A DNA stretch of 64,000 nucleotides from Wolbachia endosymbiont of Fragariocoptes setiger (GTDB taxonomy: Bacteria; Pseudomonadota; Alphaproteobacteria; Rickettsiales; Anaplasmataceae). The stretch covers positions 1-64,000 of the forward strand of contig JAHRAF010000001.1 of NCBI GenBank assembly GCA_019061405.1. Reading direction: 5' to 3'. A model generated the notes under the pieces. The model ran no database searches. It worked only from the letters and a program-made list of their open reading frames with translations, and was not told where the DNA came from. A program made the translations under genes and the position numbers. Below, piece by piece: positions 9,532-18,707 of this stretch. Position 1 is the stretch's first letter; the number at the start of each line of letters is the position of its first letter.

Positions 9532-9954
9532 TCATAACTTCTCCTTCCCACACTTGGAATTCATCGCCTTCCCATCAGTTGGAATAAGTTTATCCACAAC
9601 AGCAGTGGCCCCAAAAAACACCGCACAGAACACACCTAGCGCAACCAGAGCTGGCCAGGGCATTCTTCCAAAAATTGCTAGTAATGCTGCTCCTATAATC
9701 ACGACCGTCATCAGTGGACCACCTATTTGCCAAACATACATAATTATATTGCATATAGTATTAGATGTAACATCATCAGTTACATTATTATTATTCTTAT
9801 TTTCACCCTTAGCATTTACTTCAGCAGTATAGAGAAAGATAGAAAAAAGTAATATTAAAAAAGTAGAAATTTTTCTTGTCATAGAATTTATATAACATGT
9901 AACATTATTGGTTATATATTCAAAGCAATAATTTTTCGTAAATGTAGTTAGCAT
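9532..9954 (-). CDS. virB2: VirB2-like type IV secretion pilin, copy b
   Basis: 140 residues from ATG at 9954, or fewer from the internal MTRKISTFLILL start that opens the signal peptide (cleavage likely after EVNA). The core ICNIIMYVWQIGGPLMTVVI and the WPALVALGVFCAVFFGATAVV helix are nearly identical to those of the flanking copies. The tail (KLIPTDGKAMNSKCGKEKL) is copy-specific. Variation is confined to the linker after the signal peptide and to the C-terminus, while the pilin core is constant. A terminator follows 13 bases after the stop, and a nuoG-tail remnant lies just upstream. Confidence 0.85.
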   Translation of the reverse strand: MLTTFTKNYCFEYITNNVTCYINSMTRKISTFLILLFSIFLYTAEVNAKGENKNNNNVTDDVTSNTICNIIMYVWQIGGPLMTVVIIGAALLAIFGRMPWPALVALGVFCAVFFGATAVVDKLIPTDGKAMNSKCGKEKL

Positions 9955-9978
9955 AAATTGCTGCAGCATTTCTTTCAA

Positions 9979-10064
9979 TTAATAAAAAGTGGTCTTACTA
10001 CAACTCGCCATAATTTTCGAAGCACGACTCTGTCATATAGAAATTACATTCTTTGAGAGTAAAA
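9979..10064 (-). pseudogene. Decayed duplicate of the nuoG 3' end, upstream of virB2 copy b
   Basis: 86 bases matching nuoG 10595-10688 with the same 8-base deletion seen in the remnant at 9403-9488. By eye the two remnants differ from each other at six positions. Sharing the deletion shows that one remnant was copied from the other rather than each being copied from nuoG. Confidence 0.85.
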
Positions 10065-10067
10065 CTC

Positions 10068-10095
10068 AAAAAGCCTGCTATCTTTTCAGTAGGCT
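10068..10095 (-). terminator. Rho-independent terminator after virB2 copy a
   Basis: Minus-strand stem from 10088-10095 and 10072-10079 (8 pairs, one G-T), 8-base loop, then TTTTTGAG. It is homologous to the terminator at 9492-9519 and so was duplicated with the virB2 unit. A second 8-bp stem (10147-10154 with 10160-10167) lies closer to the copy a stop but has no T run. Confidence 0.65.
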
Positions 10096-10174
10096 AAAAA
10101 CTTAACAGAAGTTCTTTTGGAAATTCATGTAAAGAGCTTTTTGCTAACTATCTCATTACGGGATAGTAGTCTCC

Positions 10175-10570
10175 TTAACCACAGTTCTGTATATCAAATT
10201 TATTATCCTGTGGAACAAGCTGCTTTACAATAGTAGCGGCACCAAAAAACACTGCACAGAATACACCTAACGCAACCAGAGCTGGCCAGGGCATTCTTCC
10301 AAAGATTGCTAGTAACGCTGCTCCTATAATCACCACCGTCATCAGCGGACCACCTATTGTCCAAATATATTTAATTATTTTACATATAGTATCAGATGTA
10401 ACATCTTTTTCATTTTTATTCTCAGCCTTTACTTCAGCAGTATAGAGAAAAATAGAGAAGAGTAATATTAAAAAAGTAGGAATTTTTCTTACCATAGAGT
10501 TTATACAACATGTAACATTATTGACTGTACATTCAGAACGATAATTTTTTGTAAATATTGTAGTTAGCAT
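10175..10570 (-). CDS. virB2: VirB2-like type IV secretion pilin, copy a (nuoG-proximal)
   Basis: 131 residues from ATG at 10570. In this copy the upstream frame is closed by a TAG, so the longer starts open in copies b and c cannot apply, which favours this ATG or the internal MVRKIPTFLILL. Signal peptide (to EVKA), short linker, then the VirB2 core CKIIKYIWTIGGPLMTVVII and WPALVALGVFCAVFFGAAT. It is 24 bases downstream of nuoG. Its position beside intact nuoG suggests that this is the parental locus from which b and c were duplicated. Confidence 0.85.
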   Translation of the reverse strand: MLTTIFTKNYRSECTVNNVTCCINSMVRKIPTFLILLFSIFLYTAEVKAENKNEKDVTSDTICKIIKYIWTIGGPLMTVVIIGAALLAIFGRMPWPALVALGVFCAVFFGAATIVKQLVPQDNKFDIQNCG

Positions 10571-10594
10571 AAATTGCTACAAAGTTCCTTTCAA

Positions 10595-12634
10595 TTAATA
10601 AAAAGTGGTCCTACTACAATTTGCCATAATTTTCGAAGCACGACTTATGGGATCTGTCATATAGAAATTACATTTTTTGAGAGTAAAAGGAATATCACTC
10701 AAACTAGCTTGATCACAATCAATGGTTATCCATTCGTTTTTTATTACTTGGTCATCGTTTCTAAACTGACGGCCTATAGTATTTAGTTTTTTTCTAACAT
10801 CACATAAATTATCATATGCCAAGGAGATTGAAAGATATTGTGAAAGGTTTTTAATAATCAACCAATCTTCTTTTGCTTCACCAGGTGGAGATACAGCTAG
10901 ATTTGTTTTTTGTACACGACCTTCAGTATTAACATAAGTTGCACGTTTTTCAGTGTAAGCAGCACCTGGAAATATCACGTCTGCTACCCGCACTCCTCTA
11001 TCACCATGATGACCTTGATATATCACAAATGTACTGTCTAGATCTGATACATCAATTTCATCAGCTCCGAGGAGATAAAGAACTTCTATTTTACCATTTT
11101 TTGCATTTTTAAGTATCTGATTAATATCTTGACCATTTCTCTTAGGAGTAAAGCCTATATCTAACCCACCTACTCTTGCAGCTGCTTTGTGTAAAACATT
11201 AAAGCCATTCCAATCATCTCTGATTATATTAAATCTTTCTACGATTTTACTTGCTAAAGCTAAGATTGATTGAGCATCATTACGTATTAATGCATCCTGG
11301 CCTATAATTAACATAGGATTTTTTGCATTACTCATTAGCTTGCAGAATTCATTAGTACCATTTGCTATTTCATTTAAAAGATGAGGGTTATCACCTAATT
11401 TGTCCACTTGATAAAGATACTCAATATTTGGACCAATGCTTGCAATAGTAAATTCACCTTGTAGATATCTCTTTCTTAATCGTGCATTAATGATTGGAGC
11501 TTCTACTCTTGGATTAGTATTTATTAATAAGCACAAATCTGCTCTTTCTATTCCTTCAATTGTAGTATTAAATACATACGATGCACGGTTATTTGCTATC
11601 AAACTTGCGCCATCTTGTCTACAATCCATGTTACCTGAACCAAGTTTTTGCATCACTTCCTTAAGCAGCAACATAGATTCACAGTCTACTAAATCACCTG
11701 CAATAGCGGCAATTTTATTTGGTTTTACACTCTTGATTTTTTCTGCAGCAGTAGTGAGAGCTTTATTCCAACTAGTAGAAACTAGTTTACCATTTTTTCT
11801 CACATAGGGACGATCAAGACGTTGTACTTTCAATCCGTCATAAGCAAATCGAGTCTTATCTGATATCCATTCTTCATTGATTTCTTCATTTAACCTTGGC
11901 AGTACTCTCATTATCTCGGGTCCACGATAGTCAACTCTAATATTACTACCGACAGCATCCAATACATCTATAGTTTCACAGTGAGACAGCTCCCATGAAC
12001 GCGCTTTAAATGAATAAGGTTTAGAAGTTAAAGCACCTACAGGACACAAATCTATGATGTTTCCTGATAATTCAGACGTTATATGTTTTTTTATATACGT
12101 ACTTATTTCTACATTTTCTCCTCTACCAATTCCTCCTAAATCATTAGTACCAGCAATCTCAAATAGAAATCTTACACATCTTGTACAGTGAATGCATCTA
12201 TTCATTGCTGTCTCAATAAGAGGACCAAAATCTTTTTTTGGTACAGCTCTTTTATCCTCATTTAGTCTACTAACTCCTCTGCCGTATCCCATCGTAATAT
12301 CCTGTAGATCACACTCTCCTCCTTGATCACAGATAGGACAATCCAAGGGATGATTAATTAGAAGAAATTCTAGCACACCTTCTCGTGCTTTCTTAACTTT
12401 TGGAGTATCTGTATGAATAACCATGCCTTCTACAATTGGCATTGCACATGAAGCTACAGGTTTTGGAGGTCCTCCTTCTACTTCAACTAGACACATTCTA
12501 CAATTTCCTGCAATTGCTAGGCGTTGATGGTAGCAAAACCTTGGAATTTCAATTCCTACAATTTCACAAGCCTGAATTATAGTAAGCCCAGAATCTATTT
12601 CATATTCCTTGGAATTGATAGAAACTTTTACCAC
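10595..12634 (-). CDS. nuoG: NADH-quinone oxidoreductase subunit G
   Basis: A 679-residue complex I subunit of the peripheral arm, carrying Fe-S clusters that relay electrons from NADH toward quinone. The N-terminal 2Fe-2S ferredoxin domain has CYHQRLAIAGNCRMC; the histidine-ligated cluster segment has CPICDQGGECDLQD; then CIHCTRCVRF. A molybdopterin-type domain follows (residues 220 onward). Start GTG at 12634, one base after the stop of the small upstream gene, so the two are co-transcribed. The other nuo genes in the window (nuoJ-N) are a separate operon on the other strand; the complex I genes are scattered. Confidence 0.95.
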   Translation of the reverse strand: MVKVSINSKEYEIDSGLTIIQACEIVGIEIPRFCYHQRLAIAGNCRMCLVEVEGGPPKPVASCAMPIVEGMVIHTDTPKVKKAREGVLEFLLINHPLDCPICDQGGECDLQDITMGYGRGVSRLNEDKRAVPKKDFGPLIETAMNRCIHCTRCVRFLFEIAGTNDLGGIGRGENVEISTYIKKHITSELSGNIIDLCPVGALTSKPYSFKARSWELSHCETIDVLDAVGSNIRVDYRGPEIMRVLPRLNEEINEEWISDKTRFAYDGLKVQRLDRPYVRKNGKLVSTSWNKALTTAAEKIKSVKPNKIAAIAGDLVDCESMLLLKEVMQKLGSGNMDCRQDGASLIANNRASYVFNTTIEGIERADLCLLINTNPRVEAPIINARLRKRYLQGEFTIASIGPNIEYLYQVDKLGDNPHLLNEIANGTNEFCKLMSNAKNPMLIIGQDALIRNDAQSILALASKIVERFNIIRDDWNGFNVLHKAAARVGGLDIGFTPKRNGQDINQILKNAKNGKIEVLYLLGADEIDVSDLDSTFVIYQGHHGDRGVRVADVIFPGAAYTEKRATYVNTEGRVQKTNLAVSPPGEAKEDWLIIKNLSQYLSISLAYDNLCDVRKKLNTIGRQFRNDDQVIKNEWITIDCDQASLSDIPFTLKKCNFYMTDPISRASKIMANCSRTTFY

Positions 12635-12635
12635 T

Positions 12636-12848
12636 TCAGACAGCTTCCCACTTTATCGGGTTACCAGTAATTTCGTCTGCTGCCAAGTTACCATTCTCAT
12701 ATTCTGCAGACATGTAACTCATACGCAAATCACGATCTACATATTTAACAGGTTTGACTGGTTTACCATTATATACCTTTTGTTCAGCTTTCTTACGTTG
12801 AGTAGGGTTGTTTTTACTTGCTGTTTTAGCTTTTCCGCCTGCTGCCAT
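12636..12848 (-). CDS. Small conserved-looking protein upstream of nuoG
   Basis: 70 residues, very basic at the N-terminus (GGKAKTASKNNPTQRKKAEQK) and more acidic after residue 38 (VDRDLRMSYMSAEYENGN). No membrane segment and no domain I recognise. It has its own promoter 18 bases upstream and ends one base before the nuoG start, so it is the leader gene of the nuoG operon. The tight spacing and sensible composition support a real gene. A role linked to complex I is possible but unproven. Confidence 0.7.
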   Translation of the reverse strand: MAAGGKAKTASKNNPTQRKKAEQKVYNGKPVKPVKYVDRDLRMSYMSAEYENGNLAADEITGNPIKWEAV

Positions 12849-12872
12849 AATTTTTTTTAAAAATTTATATTT

Positions 12873-12900
12873 TATTGTAACATTTGAACATATAGCGTCA
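12873..12900 (-). promoter_or_regulatory. Sigma-70 promoter of the 70-residue gene / nuoG operon
   Basis: On the minus strand: TTGACG (12895-12900), 16-base spacer, TACAAT (12873-12878). Five of six bases match consensus in each box. Transcription would start near 12866, just before the ATG at 12848. Confidence 0.65.
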
Positions 12901-12963
12901 ATTAGATTTACTACAGACCAATATAAATTGCTATATTAGTAGCAGTAGAAATAAGAAAGAAAA

Positions 12964-14286
12964 ATGATAAACACAACAGAGACTATTTTTGCTCTCTCGA
13001 CTGTATTTGGAAAATCAGGTGTAGCAGTAATTAGAATTTCTGGACATAGTGCTCTAAAAGTTTTAGAACACTTTAAAATTAAAAAGAAAATTAAGCCTAG
13101 ATTTGCTACTTTAGTTGACCTAGTTGATTCATATAATCAATTAGTAGATAGTGGTATAATTATCTACTTTCCAGCTCCAAACAGTTTTACTGGTGAAGAT
13201 GTTATAGAATTACAAGTTCATGGAAGTAAGGCCGTAATCAAAATTCTTCTAGCAGAATTATCAAAAATTTTCATCATGGCTAAACCTGGAGAGTTCTCAC
13301 TTAGAGCATTTCTAAACGGTAAATTTGATTTAACACAAATAGAGGGAATTGCCGATTTGATTGATGCAGAAACAACAATGCAAGCTAGGCAAGCAATAAA
13401 GCAAATTACAGGTGAACTAGAAAGATTATATAGCAGTTGGAGACAAATTCTATTAAGTGTACAATCTAAAATTGAAGCTTATATTGATTTTCCAGAAGAA
13501 CTTCAAGAAAATGACCTAACAGAAGTGAGCTCACAGGTTGCAACACTCACACAATCAATAAAACATCATTTGGATGATAATAGACTTGGTGAAAGATTAC
13601 GTGAAGGTCTACACGTTGTTATTACCGGTAAACCAAATGTAGGCAAGTCAACGTTATTTAATTACCTAGCTAAACGCGACATTGCAATTATTTCAAAATA
13701 CGCAGGCACAACAAGAGATGTACTGGAAGCACACATCGATATTGATGGATATCCTATAATTCTATCTGATACTGCAGGAATTCGTGAAAGTTCAGATCCA
13801 ATTGAACTTGAAGGTATTAATCGAGCCAGAAAACGCTTTCTTGAAGCAGACCTAAAAATAGAGTTATTCTCTTTTGAAGAACGATTTAATATAAATCCTA
13901 ATAGTGAACAAAGTGATACAATTTATGTGCTGAGCAAAGCTGACGATCTCACAGAGAACAAAATAATTAAAATTGGTAATGCAGAATTTTCACCTATTTC
14001 GATCCTCAAAAATTTTGGCACAAAGGAATTAATCTTATTAATTGGAGAGAAAGTAAAAGAAAAATTTGAATGTACAAGAGAAACTCCTGTAATAACAAGA
14101 CAAAGACATAGGAATTATGTACTAAAAACACTAGAACACTTAGTAAATTTTAACATTAATAAGCCAATAGAGCTAATCTCTGAAGATCTTAGGCTCGCCT
14201 CATTAGAGCTAGGAAAAATAATAGGAGTAATCGATGTTGAAGAAATATTAGATGGTATATTCAGTACCTTTTGTATAGGCAAGTGA
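12964..14286 (+). CDS. mnmE: tRNA uridine-5-carboxymethylaminomethyl modification GTPase
   Basis: A 440-residue protein. It has an N-terminal tetrahydrofolate-binding domain, then an embedded G domain with GKPNVGKST (222-230) and DTAGIRE (about 270), and ends in the diagnostic CIGK. With MnmG it modifies the wobble uridine of tRNAs reading two-codon boxes. The NKxD guanine motif reads SKADD here. An AGAAAGAAAA stretch stands before the ATG. A tRNA-Ser gene follows 41 bases later. Confidence 0.95.
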   Translation: MINTTETIFALSTVFGKSGVAVIRISGHSALKVLEHFKIKKKIKPRFATLVDLVDSYNQLVDSGIIIYFPAPNSFTGEDVIELQVHGSKAVIKILLAELSKIFIMAKPGEFSLRAFLNGKFDLTQIEGIADLIDAETTMQARQAIKQITGELERLYSSWRQILLSVQSKIEAYIDFPEELQENDLTEVSSQVATLTQSIKHHLDDNRLGERLREGLHVVITGKPNVGKSTLFNYLAKRDIAIISKYAGTTRDVLEAHIDIDGYPIILSDTAGIRESSDPIELEGINRARKRFLEADLKIELFSFEERFNINPNSEQSDTIYVLSKADDLTENKIIKIGNAEFSPISILKNFGTKELILLIGEKVKEKFECTRETPVITRQRHRNYVLKTLEHLVNFNINKPIELISEDLRLASLELGKIIGVIDVEEILDGIFSTFCIGK

Positions 14287-14327
14287 ATGTAATTGCCTTA
14301 TATGAAATATTATGGTACAAAGGAAAC

Positions 14328-14418
14328 GGACGGATGGCCGAGCGGTTTAAGGTACCAGTCTTGAAAACTGACGTATGTGATAAGCATACCGTGGGTTCGA
14401 ATCCCACTCCGTCCGCCA
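14328..14418 (+). tRNA. tRNA-Ser (UGA anticodon), CCA encoded
   Basis: 91 bases with a full 7-bp acceptor stem (GGACGGA with TCCGTCC), discriminator G and encoded CCA. The anticodon loop CTTGAAA gives TGA. It has the long variable arm of class II tRNAs (gtatgtgataagcatac) and a T loop GGTTCGAATCC. Confidence 0.96.
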
Positions 14419-14491
14419 TACTAATTTTTTCTTTAGTCCCACCCTATCAAGAGAGACTCATAGTTGATTAATCAAAATACTTAATATAATG

Positions 14492-14519
14492 TTGACTTTA
14501 TAGTGATAGTTACTTTAAT
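14492..14519 (+). promoter_or_regulatory. Sigma-70 promoter of nuoJKLMN
   Basis: TTGACT (14492-14497), 16-base spacer, TTTAAT (14514-14519). Each box matches five of six consensus bases. The predicted start is near 14526, inside the right arm of a long palindrome. Confidence 0.6.
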
Positions 14520-14535
14520 AATAACTATCACTATA
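14499..14535. repeat. 14-bp perfect inverted repeat across the nuoJ promoter
   Basis: TATAGTGATAGTTA (14499-14512) and TAACTATCACTATA (14522-14535) with a 9-base centre that holds most of the -10 box. Because transcription is predicted to start in the right arm, the dyad is more likely a protein-binding operator in DNA than an RNA hairpin. The left arm fills the promoter spacer. Confidence 0.8.
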
Positions 14536-14547
14536 GTTAAACAATAA

Positions 14548-15120
14548 GTGTCTTTTTTCTTTTTCCTCTTTTCAATTTTCATGACTTTATCTGCCACTTG
14601 CGTTATAAGTGCAAAAAATCCCATACATTCGGTATTATTTTTAATTGTTACATTTATTTTCTCCTCTCTATTATTCATCCTTTTAGGAGCAGAGTTTATT
14701 GCTATGATGATACTAATAGTATATACAGGTGCAGTAGCAGTGCTATTTCTCTTCATAGTTATGATGCTTGATCTAAAGCAAAACTTTCCAAAAAACTATA
14801 TCCTAGGAATAGTGCTTTTTATTTTATTTTTTTTCATAATGGGATTTGTCGTTTACAATTCAACAACTGGTATAAATAACACTATTAACTATAGTGTAAG
14901 TAACGTTAAAGCTATCGGTAACATACTTTACACAGAATACATGTATGCTTTTCATCTTTCTGGCATTCTATTGCTTGTTGCAATTATTGGTGCCATCATA
15001 CTATCTTTAGAAAAGCAAAAAGAAGAAAGTAAAAAACAAAATGTTCTAAATCAGCTCATGAAGTCCTCAACTGTAAAATTAATCAAAAGTAAATTCGGAG
15101 AAGGAGTAAAGTGGAAATAG
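14548..15120 (+). CDS. nuoJ: NADH-quinone oxidoreductase subunit J
   Basis: A 190-residue membrane subunit of complex I with five hydrophobic helices. [10 protein letters not shown] and [28 protein letters not shown] are family hallmarks. The start is GTG at 14548; the ATG at 14581 would remove the first helix, so GTG is preferred. First gene of nuoJKLMN; its stop overlaps the nuoK start by 10 bases. Confidence 0.93.
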   Translation: MSFFFFLFSIFMTLSATCVISAKNPIHSVLFLIVTFIFSSLLFILLGAEFIAMMILIVYTGAVAVLFLFIVMMLDLKQNFPKNYILGIVLFILFFFIMGFVVYNSTTGINNTINYSVSNVKAIGNILYTEYMYAFHLSGILLLVAIIGAIILSLEKQKEESKKQNVLNQLMKSSTVKLIKSKFGEGVKWK

Positions 15121-15419
15121 AACTAAATCACTGTCTAATACTTGCTGCCATACTGTTTACTATAGGCACTTGCGGAATCTGTATTAATCGTAAGAGTATA
15201 ATAAATATATTACTTTCAATAGAAATACTCTTACTAGCAGTTAACATTAATTTAGTTGCGTTTTCTGTTTTTATGGGTGATATAGTCGGACAAATCTTTG
15301 TAATGTTTGTACTTACTGTTGCTGCTGCAGAGTCAGGAATAGGTCTTGCAATATTAGTAGTATATTATAGAAAACGTGGTGACATTGATATTCAAAAAGT
15401 AAATTTAATGAAGGAATAA
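15111..15419 (+). CDS. nuoK: NADH-quinone oxidoreductase subunit K
   Basis: A 102-residue membrane subunit with three helices. It keeps the conserved membrane acidic residues, in [13 protein letters not shown] and [13 protein letters not shown], that belong to the proton channel shared with NuoJ. GTG start inside the nuoJ 3' end; an AAGGAGT-like ribosome site lies within nuoJ. One base separates it from nuoL. Confidence 0.95.
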   Translation: MEIELNHCLILAAILFTIGTCGICINRKSIINILLSIEILLLAVNINLVAFSVFMGDIVGQIFVMFVLTVAAAESGIGLAILVVYYRKRGDIDIQKVNLMKE

Positions 15420-15420
15420 A

Positions 15421-17265
15421 GTGTTAGCACAATTAATAGTTTTTATACCTTTAATCACATCACTACTTGGAATTTTTATAAAAAAAGACCTCTTTATTCA
15501 ATTAATCACAACAACAGGAATTATAATATCAGCAATTCTATCTTGGTACTTGTTCATTACTTTTTCTAATAACTATCACTTAAATCTGTTTCCTATATTT
15601 TCACTAAACATTCTAAGATTAAATTGGGCAATTAACATAGATGCTCTCTCATCGGTAATGTTAGTAATTATTACTACTGTTTCAGTAGTAGTGCATATAT
15701 ATTCAATTGGATATATGAATAAGGAAAAATCTAGATTTTTTTCCTATTTATCACTTTTTACTTTCTGTATGCTCATGTTAGTAGTTAGTGATAATTTTGT
15801 TCAACTTTTCTTTGGTTGGGAAGGAGTAGGTTTATGTTCCTATTTATTAATAGGGTTTTGGTTTAAAAAATACTCTGCAAATAATGCAGCTATTAAAGCC
15901 TTTATCGTGAATAGAGTAGGAGATTTTTTTCTTTTAATTGGCATTTTTCTCATTTACTATTCATTGAACTCATTAGAATTCGATTGCGTATTTAATAGAG
16001 TCGATCTTATTAGCCATCAAAAAATCAAGTTCTTTTGTTGTGAATTTTATATAGTGCATGTAATATGTATACTACTTCTTCTTGGATGCATGGGAAAATC
16101 TGCTCAACTAGGCTTACATATTTGGTTACCAGATGCTATGGAAGGACCAACTCCTGTATCCGCATTAATTCATGCAGCAACTATGGTTACAGCAGGTGTT
16201 TTTCTCATAGCAAAATGTTCTCCTATTTTTGAATTATCTAGTTTTACACGAGAAATAATTACTTTAGTCGGAACTGCTACTGCTTTTTTTGCAGCAACAG
16301 TTGCAATAACTCAAGACGATATAAAAAAAATCATTGCATATTCAACATGTAGTCAATTAGGTTATATGTTCATAGCATGTGGCCTTTCTGCTTATAATAT
16401 AGCTATATTTCATCTTATGACACATGCATTTTTTAAAGCACTATTATTTTTATGTGCAGGAAATGTCATTCATGTAATGCATCATGAGCATAATATTCAT
16501 AAAATGAAAAATTGTTGGAGAAAAATCCCTTACACCTATACTTTTATGCTGATAGGTTCTCTTGCACTATCTGGTATATTTCCCTTCGCAGGATACTATT
16601 CGAAAGACCTTATCATTGAGCATGCTTATAATTCAAGCACCTTTGTTTTTATAGTAAGCTTAATCGTAGCATTTTTTACATCTTTTTATTCGTGGAGGTT
16701 ATTACTTCTAGTTTTTCATAGTAAGAAGCAAAATAATGTTAGTATTCAAGAGGCACCTAGCGTTATGCTTATACCATTAATAATTCTTGCATTTGGCTCT
16801 CTTTTTTCTGGTATATGGGGAGTAAACATTTTAAATATAACAGGTAATACCTTTTGGAAATCTAGCTTAACGGTTGTTGATCAACATACAACCAATAATT
16901 ATTTTATAAAAATTTTACCAACTTTAGTAAGTTTAAGTGGAATATTACTTGCATACTGTATTTACTATTTTCAATGTATTAGGTTAGTTCAGAGTAATCT
17001 TATACTGAAATTTTTACGAAATAAATGGTATTTCGATGAAATATATGAGCTTGCAATAATTAGGACAATAAGATTGATATCTAGGTTTTCATGGAATTTT
17101 GATATTAAATTCATTGACTCATGTGGACCAAATGGTATTGTCAAATTAGTTGATAGATGGTCAAAGGAATCCGTCAAACTACAAACAGGATATATTTTTG
17201 ATTATGTATTCGTCATGTTTATAACTTTAATGATAGGTGCGTTGTATATTATTGGAATGAAATAG
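15421..17265 (+). CDS. nuoL: NADH-quinone oxidoreductase subunit L
   Basis: A 614-residue antiporter-like proton-pumping subunit at the distal end of the complex I membrane arm. It has the typical FFGWEGVGLCSYLLIGFW segment, LGLHIWLPDAMEGPTPVSALIHAATMVTAG in the central helix bundle, and a long C-terminal region matching the lateral helix. GTG start, tightly packed in the operon. Confidence 0.95.
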   Translation: MLAQLIVFIPLITSLLGIFIKKDLFIQLITTTGIIISAILSWYLFITFSNNYHLNLFPIFSLNILRLNWAINIDALSSVMLVIITTVSVVVHIYSIGYMNKEKSRFFSYLSLFTFCMLMLVVSDNFVQLFFGWEGVGLCSYLLIGFWFKKYSANNAAIKAFIVNRVGDFFLLIGIFLIYYSLNSLEFDCVFNRVDLISHQKIKFFCCEFYIVHVICILLLLGCMGKSAQLGLHIWLPDAMEGPTPVSALIHAATMVTAGVFLIAKCSPIFELSSFTREIITLVGTATAFFAATVAITQDDIKKIIAYSTCSQLGYMFIACGLSAYNIAIFHLMTHAFFKALLFLCAGNVIHVMHHEHNIHKMKNCWRKIPYTYTFMLIGSLALSGIFPFAGYYSKDLIIEHAYNSSTFVFIVSLIVAFFTSFYSWRLLLLVFHSKKQNNVSIQEAPSVMLIPLIILAFGSLFSGIWGVNILNITGNTFWKSSLTVVDQHTTNNYFIKILPTLVSLSGILLAYCIYYFQCIRLVQSNLILKFLRNKWYFDEIYELAIIRTIRLISRFSWNFDIKFIDSCGPNGIVKLVDRWSKESVKLQTGYIFDYVFVMFITLMIGALYIIGMK

Positions 17266-17270
17266 AAGCG

Positions 17271-18707
17271 GTGTTGTTAGTTAGCATATTCTTACTCCCC
17301 TTAATAGGAGCACTAACTTTATGTCTCGCAAAGATTGATTATAAATCTATGAGGCTTAGATTTATATCTCTATTCTTCAGTATATTGCCTTTCCTTCTTA
17401 GTATTGTAGCTCTTGTACAATTCGACTATAACAATGAAAATTTTCAATTTATAACTGTTGTAGTACAAGATGTCTCTTTTGGATTAGATGGAATATCACT
17501 ACTATTTCTACTACTTACAACCTTTTTGTTTCTGATTTGTACAATTTATAATTGTAAAATGAATTATACAGATTTGAAGTCATATATAGCATTATTCCTA
17601 TTACTTGAAAGCTTAATAATTGGCTTTTTTATTTCCCTCAATGCAATAAGTTTCTATATATTTTTTGAATCTGTTCTGATTCCTATGTTTTTTATTATAG
17701 GAAATTGGGGTAGCAAGGAAAGAGTATATGCTACTTTTAAATTATTCCTTTACACTCTCACAGGATCATTATTTTTTCTACTTGGGTTAGTATATATTTA
17801 CAGTACATTTGACACTCTAAACATACAGAAGTTGACTATACTACTGCCTAATCTTAACTTACAAACACAAGCATTATTATGGTTGGCATTCTTTATCGCT
17901 TTTGCAATCAAAGTACCTATGTTTCCCTTTCATACCTGGCTTCCTGATGCACATGTACAATCTCCAACTTCAGGATCTGTAATTTTAGCCAGTATACTCA
18001 TTAAAATGGGAGGATACGGCTTTTTAAGATTCTCAATTCCAATGCTCCCTACAGCTAGCTTATACTTTTCAAACTTAGTTGTTGTATTAAGTATAATAGC
18101 GGTAATATACACTTCCCTTATTGCATTTGCTCAAACTGATATGAAAAAGTTAATAGCATACTCTTCAATAGCTCATATGGGTGTTGTTACTGCAGGAATC
18201 TTTTCTTTTAATGAAGAGGGAACTCTTGGATCAATATTTCAAATGATTAGCCACGGTCTTATTTCTCCTGCACTATTTTTGTGTGTAGGCATACTATATA
18301 GTAGAACCAACACTCTGGAAATAAAAAAGTATAGCGGTATAGTGACTACTATGCCTAAACTTGCCTTACTGTTTATTTTATTCTCTATGGCATCTATAGG
18401 TTTACCAGGAACATCTGGTTTTATAGGTGAATTTTTATCGATGCTTGGAATATTTCACGATATAAAATTTACAGCAGGCTTTATAATATTAGGAGTAATT
18501 CTCAGTGCGATTTACATGCTTACCCTATGTAAAAAAATAATATGGGGAGTAAGTTGCAGTGATTTAAATGATGATTTAAATAAAACAGAGCTTTTTATTC
18601 TCACTTCACTGGCAATATTTGTTATCTTATTTGGTTTTTATCCAACATTCTTATTGAATTACCTAGAACTGTATGTAAGAAATTTAGTAATAGGATATAA
18701 CATATGA
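17271..18707 (+). CDS. nuoM: NADH-quinone oxidoreductase subunit M
   Basis: A 478-residue proton-pumping subunit. ESVLIPMFFIIGNWGS and KVPMFPFHTWLPDAHVQSPTSGSVILA are the family signatures, with the conserved Glu and Lys residues of the half-channels. GTG start 5 bases after nuoL. Its stop overlaps the nuoN start (ATGA). Confidence 0.95.
   Translation: MLLVSIFLLPLIGALTLCLAKIDYKSMRLRFISLFFSILPFLLSIVALVQFDYNNENFQFITVVVQDVSFGLDGISLLFLLLTTFLFLICTIYNCKMNYTDLKSYIALFLLLESLIIGFFISLNAISFYIFFESVLIPMFFIIGNWGSKERVYATFKLFLYTLTGSLFFLLGLVYIYSTFDTLNIQKLTILLPNLNLQTQALLWLAFFIAFAIKVPMFPFHTWLPDAHVQSPTSGSVILASILIKMGGYGFLRFSIPMLPTASLYFSNLVVVLSIIAVIYTSLIAFAQTDMKKLIAYSSIAHMGVVTAGIFSFNEEGTLGSIFQMISHGLISPALFLCVGILYSRTNTLEIKKYSGIVTTMPKLALLFILFSMASIGLPGTSGFIGEFLSMLGIFHDIKFTAGFIILGVILSAIYMLTLCKKIIWGVSCSDLNDDLNKTELFILTSLAIFVILFGFYPTFLLNYLELYVRNLVIGYNI

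Noticed and set aside
8993-9832. Open frames on the plus strand across virB2 copies b and c
   Set aside because: They are mirror images of the pilin genes, recur because the genes are duplicated, and have no ribosome sites.
14271-14471. A 66-codon open frame over the mnmE end and the tRNA-Ser gene
   Set aside because: Most of it is the tRNA itself; no ribosome site and no protein features.
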